NCBI GenBank assembly: GCA_014526335.1
Contig: JACTAT010000285.1
Location: forward strand, 535,297-599,296
Direction of reading: 5' to 3'
From: Chrysaora quinquecirrha
Lineage: Eukaryota; Cnidaria; Scyphozoa; Semaeostomeae; Pelagiidae
Length of the DNA stretch: 64,000 nt
Within the stretch, counting starts at the first letter, position 1, and each line of letters starts with the position of its first letter. A program made the position numbers and the translations under genes. A model generated the notes under the pieces. The model was not told where the DNA came from and searched no databases. It worked only from the letters and a program-made list of their open reading frames with translations. Shown here one piece after another: positions 47,177 through 61,689 of this stretch.

Positions 47177-48264
47177 ATGGTGTTCTACAAAAAATTTCAC
47201 CTGAAACTAGAGCTATGATCAAGTGTTTAAGAAAGCATGAATCAAAATCATATAGAGAAATAGCATCAGAGCTTGGAGTACCTGTGTCTTTAGTATACCG
47301 TGTCGCTACGAGCAGGCAAGAAGTAACGATATCTGAAAATAACGGCAAGAGAGGCAGGAAAAGAATATTAAGCGCTAGAGATACCAGCCATATAATTCGA
47401 GAATTTTGAAAATGAGAGCCGAGAATCCCAACGTATCTGTCAAAGACATAATGCGTTCGTTGAAAATGTCAAATGTCAGTTATAGAACGGTTGTGCGGGT
47501 ACTCAATGACGCTGGCTATAAACGTTTACAGCCGAGGACGGAAAGGTATTCTATCAGAAAAAGACAAATCTCTCCGGAGGAAATATTCTATCGAGAAGCT
47601 GAAGAATTACAACCAACAGTTCTGGAACGAAGAAATTCTGTTGTATTTAGATGCGGTGTCTTTTGTACACAAAAACAACCCACATAGAGAAAGCTTAAGG
47701 CCGAAAGCGAGAATTCTCAGAAAGCCAAACGAAGGGCTAATTGTCACAGCCAAGGGCTCCAAAGACTTGGCAGGGGGGAGACGACTTCACCTCCTTGTTG
47801 CCATTTCGTATGGAAGGGGGGTTGTTCTTATAGAGGAGTATGAGAAGATGACGGGACAGTATTTTGCTGGTTTCATTCGCAATACCCTTGGACCAGCTTT
47901 ACATGAATTAAGTGACAGTAACGACGCAACTAAAGACAGACTGTTTGTAATGGACAATGATCCTTCGCAAACAAGCAAAGCTGCGATGGAAGCCCTAAGT
48001 GATATACAGGCAACATTCATCAAAATACCACCCCGCTCTCCAGATTTAAATCCTATCGAAAATGTCTTCAACAATGTCAAAAGAGAGCTTGACAGGCAAG
48101 CCCTTGAACAAAAAATAGTTCGAGAAGATTTCCATACATTCAAATCCCGCGTGAAGGAGACGCTAAGGAAACTCGACATTGAGCTCATAAACAAGACGAT
48201 AGGAACAATGACGAAAAGACTTTTGGAAATTCACCGTACTAAGGGAAATAGAACGAGATACTGA
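47177..48264 (+). pseudogene. Tc1-like transposase, array copy 1
   Basis: DD34E transposase of about 360 codons. Motifs: SPETRAMIKCLRKHESKSYR (first helix-turn-helix), KRGRKRILSARDTSH, LLYLDAVSFVH, FVMDNDPSQTS and SPDLNPIENVF. Broken by a short A-run after the ATG (47177), a missing T at about 47405, and an extra G at about 47537 (GAGGACGG). The C-terminal two-thirds, including all three catalytic residues, stay open to 48264. Confidence 0.9.
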
Positions 48265-49936
48265 TAATTGTCTTAGAATTAAATTGTAACACATGGATGT
48301 TAATGTACAGTAACATATTCTTGTAAAAATCATGCAAACAAATACTGAATCAGACGTTTCCTAAACTGTTCTATTTTGATTACATTTCAATCGCGTGCTG
48401 TGTTCTCATTCAATCACTTCTGCATAGCATGATAAACTGATTGCTGTCTTCAGTGCTACTGTACTGAAATTCAAGTGTCAAAGAATCTCCAACGGTTTGC
48501 ACCTCTATTTCGAGTTTCATCTCCCTCGTACATACTCCTATTTTAATGAATTATTATAATAGAAACACTGAGGGGTGTAAAGGAGATGTTCTCGAAATTA
48601 AGTAATTTTATTTGTAGATATGTAACTCCATTGCGCTGTAAATTGCAAAAAGGATGACTGCTCGATTAAAAGAATAGATTAGACTATAGTCATATCATAT
48701 TTTATTCTAGCAGCTTTCTGGGCAAAACTTCCCAAAATCATTCTCTAACCATTGAACTCAGAGAGTTGCAAGTTTAGGAAACAAATCTGATCCTACATGT
48801 ACACCTATACATGGAAAGAAAATGAACAAAAACAAGACGAAGAATTGATTTTCCTTTTCTAAAGTACAAAATTTAGGTGCAAACCGTTGACTTCAGTTCA
48901 ACATTCAATTCAATTCAATTGGCTACTTTCGGGTTCATAAGCATTCATAAGCTGTATCACAAGTGAATCAATATGTTTTATTCCGAAAAAAGATACGAAT
49001 ATGGTATCACACATTATCGACATGTTCAAGACGAACATATTCCTCTTAATTATCTCTGAGAATCATTTTTCATTCATTGAAAATAACATTGTCATCTTTA
49101 GAATAAAATTCAAACACTAGTTCCCAGACCCTATGGCAACTCTGTTCTTTGGCTACATTGATACTGTGTATAAAGGTCTTATTTCATTTATCCATATATA
49201 TAATAAGGTATTACAGAGATTGTTTCAACATATGCAAGTAGAAAAATGTCATTTAATCTTTGTCTGCTAGCAGATGCCTTGCTTCATGTCAGCGTATCCA
49301 TTTAACTCCCCTATCTATGAATTGTGACGTCATTAGATATACCTACTGATGTTCTAGAGCAAAATTATTGCCATATCCGAATTCTCCGCCCAAAAATACC
49401 CCTAAATGCAATGTTTCAACCACATATGATCAAAAATACGATTTTCAGCTTTCAGAAAATGCCGGCCAGAATTTGTTGGAACACCCATCATATTTCCAGC
49501 CTTTTTCCCATGAAAGAGTGTTTACAATTCCAAGCACAAATCACGGACTCAATCCCCCCTCCCCCTGAAAACAATGTTGTTTTCTTATGTCGAAGGGTGC
49601 TACTGCGTGATGTGAATGTTGATATGCAGCTGAAAAGGTTTTATCATACAGTAAACCAACATTGTTTTCAGAGGGGGGAGGGGAGTTGTTACGTTGAGTA
49701 GAAAATTCAATCTAGCGTTCCAAGTAATCTGGCAGGCATTGTCTGAAGTCTGAATTTCTTGTTTTCGAGATATGAGAATGAAATTAAGCACCAAGAGTAA
49801 ACTTGACACGTTTAATAAGAAGTTTTACCGAAAGACAGTTTTACTGTTAACGAGCTGAGAAATGAAATTTAGACTGTTTTCATATACGAGTCGAGGCGGT
49901 TGTTTTATGCTATCGTAATACATATTGTCTTCTGCA

Positions 49937-50941
49937 ATGGTGTTCTACAAAAAATTTCACCTGAAACTAGAGCTATGATCAAGTGTTTAAGAAAGCATGG
50001 ATCGAAATCATATAGAGAAATAGCATCAGAGCTTGGACTACCTGTGTCCTCGGTCTACCGTGTCGCTACGAGCAGGCAAGAAGTAACAATACCTAAAAAT
50101 AACGGCAAGAGGGGCAGGAAAAGAATATTAAGCGCTAGAGATACCAGCCATATAATTCGGGAATTTTTGAAAATGAGAGCCGAGAATCCCAACGTATCTG
50201 TTAAAGACATAATGCGTTCGTTGAAAATGTCAAATGTCAGTTATAGAACGGTTGTGAGGGTACTCAATGACGCTGGCTATAAACGTTTACAGCCGAGACG
50301 GAAAGGTATTCTATCAGAAAAAGACAAATCTCTGCGGAGGAAATATTCTATCCAAAAGCTGAAGAATTACAACCAACAGTTCTGGAACGAAGAAATTCTG
50401 TTGTATTTAGATGCGGTATCTTTTGTACACAAAAACAACCCACATATAGAAAGCTTAAGGCCGAAAGCGAGAATTCTCAGAAAGCCAAACGAAGAGCTAA
50501 TTGTCACAGCCAAGGGCTCCAAAGATTTGGCAGGGGGGGACGACTTCACCTCCTTGTTGTCATTTCGTATGGAAGGGGGGTTGTTCTTATAGAGGAATAT
50601 GAGAAGATGACGGGACAGTATTTTGCTGGTTTCATTCGCAATACCCTTGGACCAGCTTTACATGAATTAAGTGACAATAACTACGCAACTAAAGGCAGAC
50701 TGTTTGTAATGGACTATGATCCTTCGCAGACAAGCAAACAAAGCTGCGATGGAAGCCCTTAGTAATAAACAGGCAACAATCATCAAAATACCACCCCGCT
50801 CTCCAGATTTACATCCTATCGAAAATGTCTTCAATAATGTCAAAAGAGAGCTTGACAGGCAAGCCCTTGAACAAAAAATATTTCGAGAGGATTTCCATAT
50901 TGGAAATTCACCGTACTAAGGGAAATAGAACGAGATACTGA
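49937..50941 (+). pseudogene. Tc1-like transposase, array copy 2 (most divergent)
   Basis: Reads through the site where the other copies carry an extra G (GAGACGG at about 50297), giving an open frame from both DNA-binding regions to LLYLDAVSFVH and beyond. It then breaks in the G-run near 50540. Two deletions: about 330 bp upstream of the gene (near 49810) and about 85 bp near the 3' end (50897). The second Asp motif reads MDYDPSQ. Represents the older sequence state for the G site. Confidence 0.88.
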
Positions 50942-52946
50942 TAATTGTCTTAGAATTAAATTGTAACACATGGATGTTAATGTACAGTAACATATTCTTG
51001 TAAAAATCATGCAAACAAATACTGAATCAGACGTTTCCTAAACTGTTCTATTTTGATTACATTTCAATCGCGTGCTGTGTTCTCATTCAATCACTTCTGC
51101 ATAGCATGATAAACTGATTGCTGTCTTCAGTGCTACTGTACTGAAATTCAAGTGTCAAAGAATCTCCAACGGTTTGCACCCTCTATTTCGAGTTTCATCT
51201 CCCTCGTACATACTCCTATTTTAATGAATTATTATAATAGAAACACTGAGGGGTGTAAAGGAGATGTTCTCGAAATTAAGTAATTTTATTTGTAGATATG
51301 TAACTCCATTGCGCTGTAAATTGCAAAAAGGATGACTGCTCGATTAAAAGAATAGATTAGACTATAGTCATATCATATTTTATTCTAGCAGCTTTCTGGG
51401 CAAAACTTCCCAAAATCATTCTCTAACCATTGAACTCAGAGAGTTGCAAGTTTAGGAAACAAATCTGATCCTACATGTACACCTATACATGGAAAGAAAA
51501 TGAACAAAAAACAAGACGAAGAATTGATTTTCCTTTTCTAAAGTACAAAATTTAGGTGCAAACCGTTGACTTCAGTTCAACATTCAATTCAATTCAATTG
51601 GCTACTTTCGGGTTCATAAGCATTCATAAGCTGTATCACAAGTGAATCAATATGTTTTATTCCGAAAAAAGATACGAATATGGTATCACACATTATCGAC
51701 ATGTTCAAGACGAACATATTCCTCTTAATTATCTCTGAGAATCATTTTTCATTCATTGAAAATAACATTGTCATCTTTAGAATAAAAATTCAAACACTAG
51801 TTCCCAGACCCCTATGGCAACTCTGTTCTTTGGCTACATTGATACTGTGTATAAAGGTCTTATTTCATTTATCCATATATATAATAAGGTATTACAGAGA
51901 TTGTTTCAACATATGCAAGTAGAAAAATGTCATTTAATCTTTGTCTGCTAGCAGATGCCTTGCTTCATGTCAGCGTATCCATTTAACTCCCCTATCTATG
52001 AATTGTGACGTCATTAGATATACCTACTGATGTTCTAGAGCAAAATTATTGCCATATCCGAATTCTCCGCCCAAAAATACCCCTAAATGCAATGTTTCAA
52101 CCACATATGATCAAAAATACGATTTTCAGCTTTCAGAAAATGCCGGCCAGAATTTGTTGGAACACCCATCATATTTCCAGCCTTTTTCCCATGAAAGAGT
52201 GTTTACAATTCCAAGCACAAATCACGGACTCAATCCCCCTCCCCTGAAAACAATGTTGTTTTCTTATGTCAAAGGGTGCTACTGCGTGATGTGAATGTTG
52301 ATATGCAGCTGAAAAGGTTTTATCATACAGTAAACCAACATTGTTTTCAGAGGGGAGAGGGGAGTTGTTACGTTGAGTAGAAAATTCAATCTAGCGTTCC
52401 AAGTAATCTGGCAGGCATTGTCTGAAGTCTGAATTTCTTGTTTTTCAAGATATGAGAATGAAATTAAGCACCAAGAGTAAAATTGACACGCTTGTTTCAA
52501 AAATGACATCAGTTTTATGTGGGTGGTTGTTGTGACGTCATAACTTGCCACTGAAGCCACGAGCGCATACATCGGTGTGGACGGGCACGAAAAATATACA
52601 GAACGGTCTTGAAATAAGAAAGAGCTTGGGTATCGGCCTTCGGAAGCCTATGTAGCTCTTTGCAATTGATAGCAAGTTGTCTATGCTTGTAGTTACCAGG
52701 TATTGACAAAGATATTAGGCTTCAAACGCGAAAATGTGTATTGCATGAAAACGAGGCTGTATTAAAGGCTCCTCGCTCGAGTTGAACAGTGAAGGTGAGG
52801 CTGCAAAGTTATAGAATGTGACGTTTTATAAGACATCCCGAAAGACATTTTTACTGTTAACGAACTGAGAAATGAAATTTAGACTGTTTTCATATATGAG
52901 TCGAGGCGGTTGTTTTATGCTATCGTAGTATATATTGTCTTCTGCA

Positions 52947-54034
52947 ATGGTGTTCTACAAAAAAATTTCACCTGAAACTAGAGCTATGATCAAGTGTTTA
53001 AGAAAGCATGAATCAAAATCATATAGAGAAATAGCATCAGAGCTTGGAGTACCTGTGTCTTTAGTATACCGTGTCGCTACGAGCAGGCAAGAAGTAACGA
53101 TATCTGAAAATAACGGCAAGAGAGGCAGGAAAAGAATATTAAGCGCTAGAGATACCAGCCATATAATTCGAGAATTTTTGAAAATGAGAGCCGAGAATCC
53201 CAACGTATCTGTCAAAGACATAATGCGTTCGTTGAAAATGTCAAATGTCAGTTATAGAACGGTTGTGCGGGTACTCAATGACGCTGGCTATAAACGTTTA
53301 CAGCCGAGGACGGAAAGGTATTCTATCAGAAAAAGACAAATCTCTCCGGAGGAAATATTCTATCGAGAAGCTGAAGAATTACAACCAACAATTCTGGAAC
53401 GAAGAAATTTTGTTGTATTTAGATGCGGTGTCTTTTGTACAAAAAAACAACCCACATAGAGAAAGCTTAAGGCCGAAAGCGAGAATTCTCAGAAAGCCAA
53501 ACGAAGGGCTAATTGTCACAGCCAAGGGCTCCAAAGACTTGGCAGGGGGGAGACGACTTCACCTCCTTGTTGCCATTTCGTATGGAAGGGGGGTTGTTCT
53601 TATAGAGGAGTGTGAGAAGATGACGGGACCGTATTTTGCTGGTTTCATTTGCAATACCCTTGGACCAGCTTTACATGAATTAAGTGACAGTAACGACGCA
53701 ACTAAAGACAGACTGTTTTGAATGGACAATGATCCTTCGCAAACAAGCAAAGCTGCGATGGAAGCCCTAAGTGATATACAGGCAACATTCATCAAAATAC
53801 CATCCCGCTCTCCAGATTTAAATCCTATCGAAAATGTCTTCAACAATGTCAAAGAGAGCTTGACAGGCAAGCCCTTGAACAAAAATAGTTCGAGAAGATT
53901 TCCATACATTCAAATCCAGCGTGAAGGAGACGCTAAGGAAACTCGACATTGAGCTCATAAACAAGACGATAGGAACAATGACGAAAAGACTTTTGGAAAT
54001 TCACCGTACTAAGGGAAATAGAACGAGATACTGA
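52947..54034 (+). pseudogene. Tc1-like transposase, array copy 3
   Basis: The only copy whose ATG (52947) is in frame with the first helix-turn-helix (MVFYKKISPETRAM), thanks to a longer A-run. Then the shared extra G at about 53309. A TGA replaces the codon before MDNDPSQ (about 53718), shared with copies 4 and 5. A lost A at about 53852 shifts the last part. Confidence 0.88.
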
Positions 54035-56043
54035 TAATTGTCTTAGAATTAAATTGTAACACATGGATGTTAATGTACAGTAACATATTCTTGTAAAAAT
54101 CATGCAAACAAATACTGAATCAGACGTTTCCTAAACTGTTCTATTTTGATTACATTTCAATCGCGTGCTGTGTTCTCATTCAATCACTTCTGCATAGCAT
54201 GATAAACTGATTGCTGTCTTCAGTGCTACTGTACTGAAATTCAAGTGTCAAAGAATCTCCAACGGTTTGCACCCTCTATTTCGAGTTTCATCTCCCTCGT
54301 ACATACTCCTATTTTAATGAATTATTATAATAGAAACACTGAGGGGTGTAAAGGGAGATGTTCTCGAAATTAAGTAATTTTATTTGTAGATATGTAACTC
54401 CATTGCGCTGTAAATTGCAAAAAAGGATGACTGCTCGATTAAAAGAATAGATTAGACTATAGTCATATCATATTTTATTCTAGCAGCTTTCTGGGCAAAA
54501 CTTCCCAAAATCATTCTCTAACCATTGAACTCAGAGAGTTGCAAGTTTAGGAAACAAATCTGATGCTACATGTACACCTATACATGGAAAGAAAATGAAC
54601 AAAAAACAAGACGAAGAATTGATTTTCCTTTTCTAAAGTACAAAATTTAGGTGCAAACCGTTGACTTCAGTTCAACATTCAATTCAATTCAATTGGCTAC
54701 TTTCGGGTTCATAAGCATTCATAAGCTGTATCACAAGTGAATCAATATGTTTTATTCCGAAAAAAGATACGAATATGGTATCACACATTATCGACATGTT
54801 CAAGACGAACATATTCCTCTTAATTATCTCTGAGAATCATTTTTCATTCATTGAAAATAACATTGTCATCTTTAGAATAAAAATTCAAACACTAGTTCCC
54901 AGACCCCTATGGCAACTCTGTTCTTTGGCTACATTGATACTGTGTATAAAGGTCTTATTTCATTTATCCATATATATAATAAGGTATTACAGAGATTGTT
55001 TCAACATATGCAAGTAGAAAAATGTCATTAAATCTTTGTCTGCTAGCAGATGCCTTGCTTCATGTCAGCGTATCCATTTAACTCCCTATCTATGAATTGT
55101 GACGTCATTAGATATACCTACTGATGTTCTAGAGCAAAATTATTGCCATATCCGAATTCTCCGCTCAAAATACCCCTAAATGCAATGTTTCAACCACATA
55201 TGATCAAAATACGATTTTCAGCTTTCAGACAATGCCGGCCAGAATTTGTTGGAACACCCATCATATTTCCAGCCTTTTTCCCATGAAAGAGTGTTTACAA
55301 TTCCAAGCACAAATCACGGACTCAATCCCCCTTCCCCCTGAAAACAATGTTGTTTTCTTATGTCGAAGGGTGCTACTGCGTGATGTGAATGTTGATATGC
55401 AGCTGAAAAGGTTTTATCATACAGTAAACCAACATTGTTTTCAGAGGGGGGAGGGGAGTTGTTACGTTGAGTAGAAAATTCAATCTAGCGTTCCAAGTAA
55501 TCTGGCAGGCATTGTCTGAAGTCTGAATTTCTTGTTTTTCAAGATATGAGAATGAAATTAAGCACCAAGAGTAAAATTGACACGCTTGTTTCAAAAATGA
55601 CATCAGTTTTTATGTGGGTGGTTGTTGTGACGTCATAACTTGCCACTGAAGCCACGAGCGCATACATCGGTGTGGACGGGCACGAAAAATATACAGAACG
55701 GTCTTGAAATAAGAAAGAGCTTGGGTATCGGCCTTCGGGAAGCCTATGTAGCTCTTTGCAATTGATAGCAAGTTGTCTACGCTTGTAGTTACCAGGTATT
55801 GACAAAGATATTAGGCTTCAAACGCGAAAATGTGTATTGCATGAAAACGAGGCTGTATTAAAGGCTCCTCGCTCGAGTTGAACAGTGAAGGTGAGGCTGC
55901 AAAGTTATAGAATGTGACGTTTTATAAGACATCCCCGAAAGACATTTTTACTGTTAACGAACTGAGAAATGAAATTTAGACTGTTTTCATATATGAGTCG
56001 AGGCGGTTGTTTTATGCTATCGTAGTATATATTGTCTTCTGCA

Positions 56044-57122
56044 ATGGTGTTCTACAAAAATTTCACCTGAAACTAGAGCTATGATCAAGTGTTTAAGAAA
56101 GCATGAATCAAAATCATATAGAGAAATAGCATCAGAGCTTGGAGTACCTGTGTCTTTAGTATACCGTGTCGCTACGAGCAGGCAAGAAGTAACGATATCT
56201 GAAAATAACGGCAAGAGAGGCAGGAAAAGAATATTAAGCGCTAGAGATACCAGCCATATAATTCGAGAATTTTGAAAATGAGAGCCGAGAATCCCAACGT
56301 ATCTGTCAAAGACATAATGCGTTCGTTGAAAATGTCAAATGTCAGTTATAGAACGGTTGTGCGGGTACTCAATGACGCTGGCTATAAACGTTTACAGCCG
56401 AGGACGGAAAGGTATTCTATCAGAAAAGACAAATCTCTCCGGAGGAAATATTCTATCGAGAAGCTGAAGAATTACAACCAACAATTCTGGAACGAAGAAA
56501 TTTTGTTGTATTTAGATGCGGTGTCTTTGTACAAAAAACAACCCACATAGAGAAAGCTTAAGGCCGAAAGCGAGAATTCTCAGAAAGCCAAACGAAGGGC
56601 TAATTGTCACAGCCAAGGGCTCCAAAGACTTGGCAGGGGAGACGACTTCACCTCCTTGTTGCCATTTCGTATGGAAGGGGTTGTTCTTATAGAGGAGTGT
56701 GAGAAGATGACGGGACCGTATTTTGCTGGTTTCATTTGCAATACCCTTGGACCAGCTTTACATGAATTAAGTGACAGTAACGACGCAACTAAAGACAGAC
56801 TGTTTTGAATGGACAATGATCCTTCGCAAACAAGCAAAGCTGGGATGGAAGCCCTAAGTGATATACAGGCAACATTCATCAAAATACCATCCCGCTCTCC
56901 AGATTTAAATCCTATCGAAAATGTCTTCAACAATGTCAAAAGAGAGCTTGACAGGCAAGCCCTTGAACAAAAATAGTTCGAGAAGATTTCCATACATTCA
57001 AATCCCGCGTGAAGGAGACGCTAAGGAAACTCGACATTGAGCTCATAAACAAGACGATAGGAACAATGACGAAAAGACTTTTGGAAATTCACCGTACTAA
57101 GGGAAATAGAACGAGATACTGA
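56044..57122 (+). pseudogene. Tc1-like transposase, array copy 4
   Basis: As copy 3 (extra G, TGA before MDNDPSQ), but many homopolymers are one or two bases shorter than in all other copies: A-run after the ATG, T-run at 56272, A-run at 56424, G-runs at 56637 and 56678. The pattern suggests consensus error. TAG near 56974 follows another lost A. Confidence 0.88.
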
Positions 57123-59119
57123 TAATTGTCTTAGAATTAAATTGTAACACATGGATGTTAATGTACAGTAACATATTCTTGTAAAAATCATGCAAACAAA
57201 TACTGAATCAGACGTTTCCTAAACTGTTCTATTTTGATTACATTTCAATCGCGTGCTGTGTTCTCATTCAATCACTTCCGCATAGCATGATAAACTGATT
57301 GCTGTCTTCAGTGCTACTGTACTGAAATTCAAGTGTCAAAGAATCTCCAACGGTTTGCACCTCTATTTCGAGTTTCATCTCCCTCGTACATACTCCTATT
57401 TTAATGAATTATTATAATAGAAACACTGAGGGGTGTACAGGAGATGTTCTCGAAATTAAGTAATTTTATTTGTAGATATGTAACTCCATTGCGCTGTAAA
57501 TTGCAAAAGGATGACTGCTCGATTAAAAGAATTGATTAGACTATAGTCATATCATATTTTATTCTAGCAGCTTTCTGGGCAAAACTTCCCAAAATCATTC
57601 TCTAACCATTGAACTCAGAGAGTTGCAAGTTTAGGAAACAAATCTGATGCTACATGTACACCTATACATGGAAAGAAAATGAACAAAAAACAAGACGAAG
57701 AATTGATTTTCCTTTTCTAAAGTACAAAATTTAGGTGCAAACCGTTGACTTCAGTTCAACATTCAATTCAATTCAATTGGCTACTTTCGGGTTCATAAGC
57801 ATTCATAAGCTGTATCACAAGTGAATCAATATGTTTTATTCCGAAAAAGATACGAATGTGGTATCACACATTATCGACATGTTCAAGACGAACATATTCC
57901 TCTTAATTATCTCTGAGAATCATTTTCATTCATTGAAAATAACATTGTCATCTTTAGAATAAAAATTCAAACACTAGTTCCCAGACCCCTATGGCAACTC
58001 TGTTCTTTGGCTACATTGATACTGTGTATAAAGGTCTTATTTCATTTATCCATATATATAATAAGGTATTACAGAGATTGTTTCAACATATGCAAGTAGA
58101 AAAATGTCATTAAATCTTTGTCTGCTAGCAGATGCCTTGCTTCATGTCAGCGTATCCATTTAACTCCCCTATCTATGAATTGTGACGTCATTAGATATAC
58201 CTACTGATGTTCTAGAGCAAAATTATTGCCATATCCGAATTCTCCGCTCAAAAATACCCCTAAATGCAATGTTTCAACCACATATGATCAAAAATACGAT
58301 TTTCAGCTTTCAGACAATGCCGGCCAGAATTTGTTGGAACACCCATCATATTTCCAGCCTTTTTCCCATGAAAGAGTGTTTACAATTCCAAGCACAAATC
58401 ACGGACTCAATCCCCTCCCCTGAAAACAATGTTGTTTTCTTATGTCGAAGGTGCTACTGCGTGATGTGAATGTTGATATGCAGCTGAAAAGGTTTTATCA
58501 TACAGTAAACCAACATTGTTTTCAGAGGGGAGGGAGTTGTTACGTTGAGTAGAAAATTCAATCTAGCGTTCCAAGTAATCTGGCAGGCATTGTCTGAAGT
58601 CTGAATTTCTTGTTTTCAAGATATGAGAATGAAATTAAGCACCAAGAGTAAAATTGACACGCTTGTTTCAAAAATGACATCAGTTTTATGTGGGTGGTTG
58701 TTGTGACGTCATAACTTGCCACTGAAGCCACGAGCGCATACATCGGTGTGGACGGGCACGAAAAATATACAGAACGGTCTTGAAATAAGAAAGAGCTTGG
58801 GTATCGGCCTTCGGGAAGCCTATGTAGCTCTTTGCAATTGATAGCAAGTTGTCTACGCTTGTAGTTACCAGGTATTGACAAAGATATTAGGCTTCAAACG
58901 CGAAAATGTGTATTGCATGAAAACGAGGCTGTATTAAAGGCTCCTCGCTCGAGTTGAACAGTGAAGGTGAGGCTGCAAAGTTATAGAATGTGACGTTTTA
59001 TAAGACATCCCCGAAAGACATTTTTACTGTTAACGAACTGAGAAATGAAATTTAGACTGTTTTCATATATGAGTCGAGGCGGTTGTTTTATGCTATCGTA
59101 GTATATATTGTCTTCTGCA

Positions 59120-60206
59120 ATGGTGTTCTACAAAAAATTTCACCTGAAACTAGAGCTATGATCAAGTGTTTAAGAAAGCATGAATCAAAATCATATAGAG
59201 AAATAGCATCAGAGCTTGGAGTACCTGTGTCTTTAGTATACCGTGTCGCCACGAGCAGGCAAGAAGTAACGATATCTGAAAATAACGGCAAGAGAGGCAG
59301 GAAAAGAATATTAAGCGCTAGAGATACCAGCCATATAATTCGAGAATTTTTGAAAATGAGAGCCGAGAATCCCAACGTATCTGTCAAAGACATAATGCGT
59401 TCGTTGAAAATGTCAAATGTCAGTTATAGAACGGTTGTGCGGGTACTCAATGACGCTGGCTATAAACGTTTACAGCCGAGGACGGAAAGGTATTCTATCA
59501 GAAAAAGACAAATCTCTCCGGAGGAAATATTCTATCGAGAAGCTGAAGAATTACAACCAACAATTCTGGAACGAAGAAATTTTGTTGTATTTAGATGCGG
59601 TGTCTTTTGTACAAAAAACAACCCACATAGAGAAAGCTTAAGGCGAAAGCGAGAATTCTCAGAAAGCCAAACGAAGGGCTAATTGTCACAGCCAAGGGCT
59701 CCAAAGACTTGGCAGGGGGGAGACGACTTCACCTCCTTGTTGCCATTTCGTATGGAAGGGGGGTTGTTCTTATAGAGGAGTGTGAGAAGATGACGGGACC
59801 GTATTTTGCTGGTTTCATTTGCAATACCCTTGGACCAGCTTTACATGAATTAAGTGACAGTAACGACGCAACTAAAGACAGACTGTTTTGAATGGACAAT
59901 GATCCTTCGCAAACAAGCAAAGCTGCGATGGAAGCCCTAAGTGATATACAGGCAACATTCATCAAAATACCATCCCGCTCTCCAGATTTAAATCCTATCG
60001 AAAATGTCTTCAACAATGTCAAAAGAGAGCTTGACAGGCAAGCCCTTGAACAAAAAATAGTTCGAGAAGATTTCCATACATTCAAATCCCGCGTGAAGGA
60101 GACGCTAAGGAAACTCGACATTGAGCTCATAAACAAGACGATAGGAACAATGACGAAAAGACTTTTGGAAATTCACCGTACTAAGGGAAATAGAACGAGA
60201 TACTGA
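59120..60206 (+). pseudogene. Tc1-like transposase, array copy 5
   Basis: Shares the extra G and the TGA before MDNDPSQ with copies 3 and 4. Lost a G near 59643. From 59892 the frame with MDNDPSQTS and SPDLNPIENVF is open to 60206; note S in place of P in the IPSRSPD segment, as in copies 3 and 4. Confidence 0.88.
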
Positions 60207-61689
60207 TAATTGTCTTAGAATTAAATTGTAACACATGGATGTTAATGTACAGTAACATATTCTTGTAAAAATCATGCAAACAAATACTGAATCAGACGTT
60301 TCCTAAACTGTTCTATTTTGATTACATTTCAATCGCGTGCTGTGTTCTCATTCAATCACTTCCGCATAGCATGATAAACTGATTGCTGTCTTCAGTGCTA
60401 CTGTACTGAAATTCAAGTGTCAAAGAATCTCCAACGGTTTGCACCCTCTATTTCGAGTTTCATCTCCCTCGTACATACTCCTATTTTAATGAATTATTAT
60501 AATAGAAACACTGAGGGGTGTACAGGGAGATGTTCTCGAAATTAAGTAATTTTATTTGTAGATATGTAACTCCATTGCGCTGTAAATTGCAAAAAAGGAT
60601 GACTGCTCGATTAAAAGAATAGATTAGACTATAGTCATATCATATTTTATTCTAGCAGCTTTCTGGGCAAAACTTCCCAAAATCATTCTCTAACCATTGA
60701 ACTCAGAGAGTTGCAAGTTTAGGAAACAAATCTGATGCTACATGTACACCTATACATGGAAAGAAAATGAACAAAAAACAAGACGAAGAATTGATTTTCC
60801 TTTTCTAAAGTACAAAATTTAGGTGCAAACCGTTGACTTCAGTTCAACATTCAATTCAATTCAATTGGCTACTTTCGGGTTCATAAGCATTCATAAGCTG
60901 TATCACAAGTGAATCAATATGTTTTATTCCGAAAAAAGATACGAATATGGTATCACACATTATCGACATGTTCAAGACGAACATATTCCTCTTAATTATC
61001 TCTGAGAATCATTTTTCATTCATTGAAAATAACATTGTCATCTTTAGAATAAAAATTCAAACACTAGTTCCCAGACCCCTATGGCAACTCTGTTCTTTGG
61101 CTACATTGATACTGTGTATAAAGGTCTTATTTCATTTATCCATATATATAATAAGGTATTACAGAGATTGTTTCAACATATGCAAGTAGAAAAATGTCAT
61201 TTAATCTTTGTCTGCTAGCAGATGCCTTGCTTCATGTCAGCGTATCCATTTAACTCCCCTATCTATGAATTGTGACTTCATAAGATATACCTACTGATGT
61301 TCTAGAGCAAAATTATTGCCATATCCGAATTCTCCGCCCAAAAATACCCCTAAATGCAATGTTTCAACCACATATGATCAAAAATACGATTTTCAGCTTT
61401 CAGACAATGCCGGCCAGAATTTGTTGGAACACCAATCATATTTCCAGCCTTTTTCCCATGAAAGAGTGTTTACAATTCCAAGCACAAATCACGGACTCAA
61501 TCCCCCCTCCCCCTGAAAACAATGTTGTTTTCTTATGTCGAAGGGTGCTACTGCGTGATGTGAATGTTGATATGCAGCTGAAAAGGTTTTATCATACAGT
61601 AAACCAACATTGTTTTCAGAGGGGGGAGGGGAGTTGTTACGTTGAGTAGAAAATTCAATCTAGCGTTCCAAGTAATCTGGCAGGCATTG

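Larger units (their letters stand above)
46363..61689. mobile_element. Tandem array: five copies of a Tc1-like element with six blocks
   Basis: Head-to-tail array inserted in Rep and flanked by TA (46361-46362, 61690-61691). Blocks of about 285 bp: 46363-46647, 49457-49741, 52138-52420, 55230-55514, 58315-58592, 61405-61689. Cores of about 2.8 kb lie between them; core 2 is 2.4 kb because of deletions near 49810 and 50897. Each core has one transposase gene, then about 1.2 kb non-coding with an imperfect hairpin (about 93 bp, TTTCGAG...CTCGAAA near 48510-48600 in core 1). Single TA duplications only at the array ends show one insertion followed by tandem growth. Identity between units looks like 97-99% by eye. 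Confidence 0.92.

Noticed and set aside
49324..49701. Plus-strand 125-codon frame at each block
   Set aside because: Runs through the inverted repeats of the block; repeat translation.
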